Shown here piece by piece: positions 56,745-64,000 of a DNA stretch of 64,000 nt. Both the position numbers and the translations under genes were made by a program. Within the stretch, counting starts at the first letter, position 1. Each line of letters starts with the position of its first letter. The notes beneath the pieces were generated by a model that saw only the letters and a program-made list of their open reading frames with translations, did no database searches and was not told where the DNA came from. Source of the DNA: Chamaecrista fasciculata (taxonomy: Eukaryota; Streptophyta; Magnoliopsida; Fabales; Fabaceae); the NCBI GenBank assembly GCA_003254925.1, contig QANZ01015445.1, positions 1 to 64,000 on the forward strand, in the 5' to 3' direction.

Positions 56745-58714
56745 CTAGCCAAAAGAGTGTGGTAATGGTTGAAGAAGAAGTGGCACTTTCTTGCTCACAA
56801 TAATCCCATATGACTCACTCATGTCTAATTGCTCTGCAGTTGTAACAGTTCCAGCAGGAAGCTTCCAATCAAACCAACATAGAAGATTAGCAAACACAGA
56901 TTCAACTGATGCAACTCCAAATGCAATTCCAGGACATCCCCTTCTTCCAATGCCAAATGGTATATACTCAAAGTCTTGTCCTTTATATTCAATCTCACTC
57001 TTTTCAAACCTCTCTGGAATGAATTCTTCTGGTCTTTCCCATATTTCAGGATCCCTATGAATTGCCCAGGCATTCACAAACACCATGGTTTTCGAGGGAA
57101 TATCGTATCCTCTTAATTTCACAAGGCTTGAGGTTTGTCTGGGAACAAGAAAAGGAATAGGTGGATGCAACCTCAAAGTTTCTTTCATCACACATTTCAA
57201 GTACTTCATCTCATTCAAGTCTTCTTCATCTATTCTTGACTTAGATCCCACAATTCCTCTCACTTCTTGTTGCACTTTCTTCATTTTGTCAGGATGTCTC
57301 ATCAGCTCTGCCATCCCCCATTCTAGAGTAGTTGCACTAGTGTCACTTCCTCCTACAAACATATCCTGCCATTTTTCATATAAGTGATTGATCTTGGAGC
57401 TTCTACATTTGTTGCCTACAAATCTAGAAATTAAAAGGGAGATTATTCACAAGTAGTAATTTTTAAATCCTAACCATCCTATCGTAGGCAGAATTTATGA
57501 CACCCTAATCACATCAACATGTAACAAATAATGTATACATCTTATAGTCATGGCAGAATATTATGAATGAGATCAAGACTATGTCAAGTTAGATTGGAGA
57601 TCGGGACTCATTATTAAGGGTCTAAGCCTACAGACCAATTATAAGGTGAGACCAAAATTTAATTAATCAACATTAATTTGCATTAAACCGGCATTTTAAA
57701 AATAAAATACTAATTAATTTAACCCAATATAAAATAATTTCTAACACCCCCCCCCCCCCACACACACACACGTACCATTAGTGTAGCCTTGATGCTTTCT
57801 AGGGTCAGCTCAAAGTCAAGCATTTCATCTTGTTGAAGTTGAAGTAGAATATCCAAAAAGTTTTTCACATCATCATTATTATTATCCCTGCTTTTTGGTT
57901 CTGTCTTGTGTTGTGCAATCACTTGGTCAAAGAAAGCATCCATCTCTCCGAAGGTCTTTTTCAGTCTTGGAATGAGTCCTGTAACATAATCTAACCATCC
58001 CAATGAAGGGAAGAAATCCCCAAAGCTGAAATCTTGAAGCTGGTGAATCACTCTCCTTCCTATCTCGTCAAAGCTGGTTTCACCATGCAAAGTATCGTAC
58101 TTTTGGCCAAGAGCACACCGTGAGACGATGTTGTTGGAATTTAAAAGTAACATCTGAGTGAGATTCACAGAGACACCATGCCCACAAGCTTCACGAATCT
58201 GGTTAACCAAATCAGAAACCTCCTCTTCTCTTATAATCCGATAGGATCGGACCCTTTTCTGGCTAAGAAGTTCAAGAACAGAGATCTTTCTCTTCTGTCT
58301 CCACTCTTCACCATGGGGTGAGAAAGCCACATCCTTGCAGCCATAAAGGAAGATTTTGGGAGCAGTTGTTTGGGGTCTATCAGAGAAGGAGACGTCATGG
58401 AACTTAACGATATCTTTAGCAACATCAGCAGAAGAGACTACAAGAGTTGGAGTTTGGCCTAATTGGAGGAACATAATAGGGCCATACTTGCGTGAAAGAG
58501 ATCTCAAAGATTGGTGAGGGAGTGAGCCTAGCTGATGCAGGTTTCCAATGATGGGAAATTTAGGAGGTGAGGGAGGCAAATTATATATGTTTCTGCTTCT
58601 GCTTTTTGAGAAGACTTTAAAGAGAATTATTATGAGGGTACAAATGAAGCAGCAAAACAGAGAGAGGTACAAGCTTGAGTTTACAATGTTGTCTGCCATT
58701 TCCATTCTCTTCAC
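56745..58714 (-). CDS. CYP71-type cytochrome P450 copy C, intact
   Basis: Exon 1 58714-57776 and exon 2 57365-56745, with a 410-bp intron (GTACGT donor, GGCAG acceptor), encode 519 residues. As an ER-anchored P450 it should insert oxygen into a small lipophilic substrate with electrons from P450 reductase. An N-terminal anchor precedes [11 protein letters not shown]. All catalytic motifs are standard: I-helix GGSDTSATT with Thr322, ETLR (375-378), PERF, and the haem loop YIPFGIGRRGCPG with Cys457. No stop or frameshift. The intron near its donor has a poly-C/CA tract and is longer than in copies A and B. Copy C is more diverged from A and B than they are from each other and is the best candidate for a working enzyme. 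Substrate unknown. Confidence 0.95.
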
Positions 58715-59370
58715 AAATCACAACTAGTGTTCAATCCTATACATGCATTATAATGATCATGAGCCAATTTAAATTAATCTTTAGTTCTCAACTAAAAGAT
58801 TCTCAATTATTTTATTCAATCTGAAAATGATATAAATTATTTTTATATATAGAGGTTGAGTCATTGAACAGCGTGCCATGCCGGTGAACAATGATTGATC
58901 CATCCAGCCTAGCCTATATAGGAAACCATAGGCATATGTGAGTGATGTCTTGCCCCAATCTTATTTGAGGTTAGATATTATTTTAATTAACTAAAGAAAT
59001 TTAAAATTAATAAAAAAAATCATAACTTCATGTAATAAGCATTTTCTTTTGAGAAATTTATAATTTAAAATGAAAAACGAAAATGCTTTACACTTTATCA
59101 ATGAACTTACTTTGAGTAGACTTTCTTAAGTAAAAATAAAATATTTGAATTTCATAATTTTTTAACTGAGTATATATTTATGTCAAACATACAAGTTTTA
59201 CATTTCAGACTTGACATCTCTAAAATATTTGACATCATAAGATATGTTGTGATGCAGGATCACCGCCTAGCTAGTACGTACCAACTCTCAATATAATTGT
59301 AATGGAATATATATTCAGGATCACCGCCTAGCTAGTACGTACCAACTCTCAATATAACTAGCAACTGGGT
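58715..59370 (-). promoter_or_regulatory. Upstream region of P450 copy C
   Basis: Repeated at 60226-60840 with high similarity (AATCTGAAAATGATATAAAT and AGCCTAGCCTATA words). A 42-bp segment beginning CAGGATCACCGCCTAGCTAG is duplicated in tandem at 59255-59296 and 59316-59357. A TATATATAGAGG stretch is at about 58842-58853. Confidence 0.45.
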
Positions 59371-60225
59371 CCCTGAATTTTGCAGGCAGTGACAGATAGG
59401 TCTTTGAATTTTGGAAATTAACAACCCGGTCCTGAATTTTACAAACGTTACACAAATTAATCCCTCCGTCAGATTGCGGTTACAAAAAAACTGACGTGGC
59501 ACTAACAGAGTATGATATAGCCCGTTATTTGCTGACGTGGCCGTTCAGATCCATTATACTCCAAAAACAAAACATTGCCACATGTGTGATTAGATGCCAC
59601 ATCCGTTTATACATAAAAAAAAAGTCTGAGTCGAGCAATTAGGTCTCTGACCCATTCTTATCCTATTATTCTCAATTCCTCCTCTTTTTCATGATTTTCA
59701 TTCATTTTAGTCCTAAATCCTCAAATTAAAATTGTAAAGTGTCCCAAAACTCTCCCAAATATTCCAATTTAGTTCCAAACATAAAGATCAATCTTTCCCG
59801 GAGCACTTCCCACATACCCAAAGGTCTGCATCCGCCATCCCTCGTGGTCCATTTGCAATGCAACCCATGATCCCAATTTGATACAACACCGAACAATTAT
59901 TGTAGAAAGTAGGAAAAACCAGAAGAGGTAAAGGAGTTGAGTTGGAAAATTTGATAAATTATTGGGGAAAAATGAAAATAAATGTTATAAACTTATAATT
60001 TTATTGTTGTTTTGTAGCTTTTAAGGACTGTTTAATAAAGATGATAAACTTTCTGAACTATTTTGAAATGAATCAAAGACTTGAATGAAAAAAAATCATG
60101 ACAGAAGGAGTGAAATCTTGATAAAAACTTTGCAGTCTATTAATTTTTAGACAAAAATATATTACAAAGACCCTTTCTTTAAAAGAAGTAAGAAACCTCA
60201 AGTCCGATTTTGGAAGTTTTTGAAT
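59371..60225. other. Unassigned, element-like DNA
   Basis: AACTGGGTCCCTGAATTTTGC and AACCCGGTCCTGAATTTTAC words at 59370-59440 resemble the start of a retroelement or MITE. No coding region; ends not defined. It stands where the P450 body belonging to the upstream remnant at 60226 would be expected. Confidence 0.35.
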
Positions 60226-60840
60226 TATAATGAGCGAGTTTAAATTAATCTTTAGTTCTCACCTAATTGATTCTGAATTATTTTATTCAATCTGAAAATG
60301 ATATAAATTATTTTTATATATAGAGGTTGAGTTATTGAATTGCATGCCATGCCTGTGAACAATTATTGACCCAGCCTAGCCTATAGCAAACCATAGGCAT
60401 ATCACATATGTGATCTCTTGGCCCAGTGTCTTATTTGAGTTTAGATATTATTTTAATTAACTAAAGAAATTTAAAATTAATTAACAAAATCATAACTTCA
60501 TGTAATAAGCATATTCTCTTGAGATATTTATAATTTTAAATGAAAATCGAAAATGCTTTACACTATCATTGAACTTACTTTGAGTACACTTTCTTAAGTA
60601 AAAATAAAATATTAGAATTTCATAGTTTTTTAACTAAGTATATATTTGGCCAAAAAAAACTAAGTAAATATCTATATCAAACATCCAAGTTTTTTTTTGG
60701 CCTGATATCAAACATACAAGTTTTACATTTCAGACTTCACATCTCTAAAATATTTGATATCATAAGATATGTTGTGATGCAGGATCACCGCTTAGTACCA
60801 ACTCTCAATATATTATAATATAACTAATCCAGCTAATTAT
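60226..60840 (-). repeat. P450 upstream-region remnant without a gene
   Basis: A close copy of 58765-59365: GAGGTTGAGTTATTGAATTGC, CCTAGCCTATAGCAAACCATAGG, AATGCTTTACACTATCA, TGATGCAGGATCACCGC. The P450 that should lie to its left is missing. Confidence 0.85.
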
Positions 60841-60989
60841 GCTTGTCTCTCCCTGTTTTTTTTTTTTTCAATTTAATTAATTTTGCTGCAAACATGAAAC
60901 ACTGAATTAAATAAATAATGGTTAAACGATAATTTTGGCCCTTAAGCTATTTGGATTAGTTTCATTTTAGTCCTCAAACTATGAAATTG

Positions 60990-61145
60990 ATTTCGAAGTG
61001 AAACCATATTCAAAGGATTAATTATATAGGAGCACAAGATTATAATTTATTGGCAAGCATGTGCATGCAATCAGGAAAACAAAGTGAAACCATATTCAAA
61101 GGATTAATTATTGAAAGAACGGGAAGAGTAAACTTGGTCATAGAT
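60990..61145 (-). repeat. P450 3' flank, partly duplicated
   Basis: Matches the 3' flank of copy C (about 56635-56744). GTGAAACCATATTCAAAGGATTAATTA-like sequence occurs twice here (about 60999 and 61085), a local tandem duplication. Confidence 0.7.
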
Positions 61146-61280
61146 CTAGCCAAAATAGTGTGGTAATGGTTGAAGAAGTAGTGGCAATTTCTTGCTCATA
61201 GTAAGCCCATATGACTCACTCATGTCTAATTGCTCTTCAGTTGTAACAGTTCCAGCAGGAAGCTTCCAGTCAAACCAATA
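61146..61280 (-). pseudogene. CYP71-type P450 C-terminal fragment
   Basis: The last 44 codons of a copy C-like gene (YWFDWKLPAGTVTT to LLLQPLPHYFG) plus the stop. At 61280 it is fused to a sliver of upstream-region sequence (GATAGGCATATCACATATGTG, 61284-61304), so nearly the whole gene body has been deleted between the 3' end and the promoter. Confidence 0.92.
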
Positions 61281-61329
61281 AACGATAGGCATATCACATA
61301 TGTGAGTTGCTGCAAACATGAAACACTGA

Positions 61330-61907
61330 GGGTCCGTTTGGTAGTAGAGTAGGTATGTAAAGGAAAGGGTTTTACAAGGGAAAGATTGTGAAGGAAAGGA
61401 AAAGTAGTTGAGGGAATGTAAAGTAGGTAAAGATTGAAAGTGTTTGGTATAAAAAGGTAGGGGAGGGAAAGTAAAATAGATATAGAAAAAAATGACAAAA
61501 ATGTCCTTCCCACAACCACCACCAGACCGCCGCCTACCACCGCCGTCCACGGTGGTCGGCGCCGCCGTGCACGGCGGTCACGGTGGTCGAAGCCGCCGTG
61601 CACGGTGGTCGGAGCCGCCGTGCACGGTGGTCCACGGTGGTCGGCGCCGCCGCCGCCGCCGTTCACCATTTGGGGAGGAGATAAGATGGGAGTGAGAGGG
61701 GCAAATTAGGAATTCTACCATAATTCCCTAGGTAGACTTGGATTACATCAGAAATGTGAAGTAAAGAAAAATGACCTATGTAATGTAAAGCCCTTTACAT
61801 TGTAATCCACTTTACATCCCTCAAATTACCATACCAAACACATGAAAATCTTGGAGTTTGTGCCCTTTTACAATGTAAAAGTGTTTGCTGGTGTACCAAA
61901 CGGAGCC
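61330..61907. mobile_element. MITE with GGTCCGTTTGGT ends and GC-rich core
   Basis: GGGTCCGTTTGGTA on the left faces ACCAAACGGAGCC on the right. A 3-bp TSD TGA (61327-61329 and 61908-61910) is present. The unoccupied site is visible at about 60890-60912 (AACATGAAACACTGAATTAA). The 3-bp duplication and ends fit the PIF/Harbinger group, though TGA is not the usual TWA target. Confidence 0.82.
61505..61670. repeat. GC-rich minisatellite GCCGCCGTGCACGGTGGTC
   Basis: About six imperfect copies of an 18-24 bp CCGTGCACGGTGGTC-containing unit sit inside the MITE, in strong contrast to the surrounding AT-rich DNA. Confidence 0.85.
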
Positions 61908-62418
61908 TGAATTAATTAAATAATGGTCAAATGATGATGTTGGTCCTCAAACTATTCAGTTGGTTTCACTTTGGTCCTCAAACTATTTTTTGCTCTATTT
62001 TAATCATCCAACTTACATATTAGTTTCGTTTTGGTCTTCTAACTTTCAAATTTATTCTTTTTACTCCTCAAACTTTCATATTTGTTTCATTTTGGTCCTC
62101 AAACTTATAATAAGTGATTTGGTAATAAGAGAAAAAAAAATTACTCTTTAAAAGAAAAATCGACCATAGTTTTATTTCATTGTGATCCTCAAACTTATAA
62201 TAAGTGATTTGACAAATAGGGAAAGACTTTTTTTCTCTTAAAAAGAAAAATTAACTACAATTTTATCTCCAATTTGTGGCTAAAAATGAAGATTTTTCTT
62301 TCTCACTTTGTCAACTCACTTATTATGACACATATGAGAGAAAAATAATACATCTCAATTATATATCCAGATTAGAAATAACAGTTGAAACCAGGTGAAA
62401 TCATATTTTGAGGACGAT
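61908..62418. repeat. TTTGGTCCTCAAACT dispersed repeats
   Basis: Five or more TTTTGGTCCTCAAACT words at 61940-62110, and further copies to 62210, are the same family as at 22151-22450 and 24330-24740. AACTTATAATAAGTGATTTG occurs twice (62102 and 62190). Non-coding. Confidence 0.6.
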
Positions 62419-62770
62419 CCTACCTATAACTCTACAAAAAAAAAAAGTAACCTCTATTGTAAGATAATTATATTGTCATGATTATCAACAAGCAATAACC
62501 CCTACCTATAACTCTACCAAAAAAAAAAAGCCTCTATTGTAAGATAATTATATTGTCATGATCATCAACAAGCAATAACCCTTACCTACAAGCAATAACT
62601 CCACCAAAAAAAAAAACCTCTATTGTAAGATAATTATATTGTCATGATCATCAACAAGCAATAACCCCTACCTATAACTCTACCAAAAAAAAATAACCCC
62701 TACCTATAACTCTACCCAAAAAAAAAAAACCCCTACCNNNNNCCCAAAAAAAAAAAACCCCTACCTATAA
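62419..62770. repeat. Tandem repeat of 80-86 bp with internal N run
   Basis: Units containing CTCTATTGTAAGATAATTA and TCAACAAGCAATAACC start near 62419, 62501, 62581 and 62667, each with an A-run of variable length. The last units are truncated, and five N (62738-62742) interrupt them. Confidence 0.85.
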
Positions 62771-64000
62771 ATAAAAGGATAGACTAACTATCAACAAGTG
62801 ATTGGTCCAAGTGGTAAGCGACTTAGTTCCGCTTAAGCAAGGTTTCGTGTTAGTGACCTCGAATACCGAGCAGGCAACTAAAAAAAGGATAGACTAACTC
62901 ACTTATTATTTTAAAAAAATGGCCCTCCTTTTTTCTTTTTTTGCCCCAAAAAATGGCCCTTCTTAAAAGTTAAATCTCGTTAGTTTAGTTCTGTACAATT
63001 TCTAGTTATTTCGTTTTTAACTAAATTATTTATGTTAGAACTATTGGTTATCAAAATGAGGAGTTAAATCATAGATTTTACTTATTAAATTTTTGTTAAA
63101 TTTTTCATAAAATCACGCACTGCTAAAATCGAGTTAAACTTGGTCAAATTCGGATAAAATCGATTAAATCACAGAATTTTAAGATTTAAAATTAGATTTT
63201 GACAACTAGACTCTTGTACAAAAAATAAAATAAAATAAAAACACAAAGTAACAAAGTTTTTCTAAAATATCATCTTCTATTCTTCTTACTCTTCGTCATC
63301 ATCTTCTTCGTCCATCATATTCTCTATCATCATCTTCTCCATCATCTTTCTTATTGCCATTTTCATCATCACTATCATCACAATCAGTGTTTTTATTTCA
63401 ATTTTTATGTTAAGTTATATTATTAATTTGCTACAATGACATTAATATTGGACATTTAGACTTATTTTGATGAATGAGAGTTGGATTTGGGAGAGTTATG
63501 AAGATTTTGATGCATTTAAATTAACTAGTGAAAGACATATTATCTTAAAAAAATTATTATTTGTATTTAGATAAACTCTTATGATTTTACGATCTGATTT
63601 TAAACTTCTTTTTCAATTTTACTTAAACTGTCAATTTTGACAACCTTGCTTAGAACGTTGATTAAAAACGTGATGTTGTTATTAGTCGGTAAAGGACATA
63701 TTTAATACTAAGGATTTTTCGTGCCCTAACGAGCACGGAAATATGTATGTAATGTTAGATTTGATATTTGTAGTTATTCAGTGACTAAATAATATATTTC
63801 TATTATTCAATAACTAAATCATTAGAAGTGTGAAAATTAAAAGATCAAATAATAAGTTTTCACTTTTTTAAATTCTATCTATTACTCCTTCTCTCCCATT
63901 ATCTATACAGTTAGTCAATTATCAAGTCCCACATGTTTATTTCTTATTTTTTTTTAATTTTTAATTTAATTATTTTTTACCAACAAAAGCACTCTCACAC
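62771..64000. other. Unassigned AT-rich DNA
   Basis: A tRNA-like stretch TGGTCCAAGTGGTAAGC near 62804 looks like a decayed SINE head. A CT-rich CATCATCTTCTTCGTCCATC tract lies at 63270-63375. AGTCAATTATCAAGTCCC near 63912 follows a CTCCCATTATCT word that may be a MITE end. No gene supported. Confidence 0.4.

Noticed and set aside
61226..61669. Glycine/proline-rich protein on the minus strand of the MITE core
   Set aside because: The frame crosses the P450 fragment, the MITE boundary and the GC minisatellite, so it is a chance fusion of unrelated sequence.
62800..62880. tRNA gene
   Set aside because: An A-box-like stretch is present, but the B-box region is degenerate and no cloverleaf with paired acceptor ends can be drawn; more likely a SINE remnant.
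1..64000. CRISPR arrays, bacterial operons or phage-type defence systems
   Set aside because: The sequence is plant nuclear DNA with introns and LTR elements. The tandem repeats seen lack the regular short repeat and unique spacer pattern of CRISPR.

Overview
This window is nuclear DNA of a flowering plant, most likely a eudicot. The genes are split by GT-AG introns, the DNA is AT-rich and repeat-dense, and the mobile elements are plant types: Ty1-copia, L1-like LINEs, an Au-like SINE, a CACTA end, and MITEs of Mutator, hAT and Stowaway type. It is a draft assembly with two long N gaps (18450-18827 and 30122-30569) and several single or short N runs next to homopolymers. I did not identify the species.

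Left part (1-25 kb). A Ty1-copia element with an uninterrupted gag-pol frame (1 to about 3706) abuts a truncated cytochrome P450 pseudogene (about 3707-4283). Next come a probable Gypsy LTR fragment, a Mutator-type element carrying GC-rich, coding-like DNA (5763-6872), and a Stowaway-type element (6959-8033) with a Mutator MITE nested in it (7315-7746). An intact three-exon SAM-dependent O-methyltransferase gene lies at 8706-10215. It is followed by a decayed LINE (11051-13160), a CACTA terminus (14840-15410), long unassigned DNA, a 181-bp tandem repeat at the first gap, a 29-bp minisatellite (21370-22150) and a hAT MITE (23006-23536).

Right part (25-62 kb). This is a tandem array of closely related CYP71-type P450 genes, all on the minus strand. 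Copy A (25173-26808) is complete except for one nonsense codon. Copy B (42797-44427) is open but has Ala in place of the conserved I-helix Thr. Copy C (56745-58714) looks fully intact. Broken relatives lie between and beside them: an N-terminal piece (45856-46128), a C-terminal piece (61146-61280), and upstream-region remnants without genes (about 30945-32240, 46560-46990 and 60226-60840). An intact eight-exon MATE transporter gene (35947-39233) sits between copies A and B. To its left are a scrambled MATE remnant (32786-33022) and a duplicate of the MATE upstream region (33215-34020). A second Ty1-copia element (47071-51901) has nearly identical LTRs and a clean 5-bp target duplication, but its coding region is broken.

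Working model (inference). An O-methyltransferase, oxidative CYP71 enzymes and a MATE exporter could form a small specialised-metabolism neighbourhood, with P450 and MATE units copied repeatedly and then broken by transposons and deletion. Most of the remaining DNA is transposon-derived. Many insertions can be dated relative to the duplications because their target duplications, and in some cases a matching empty site, are visible inside the window.
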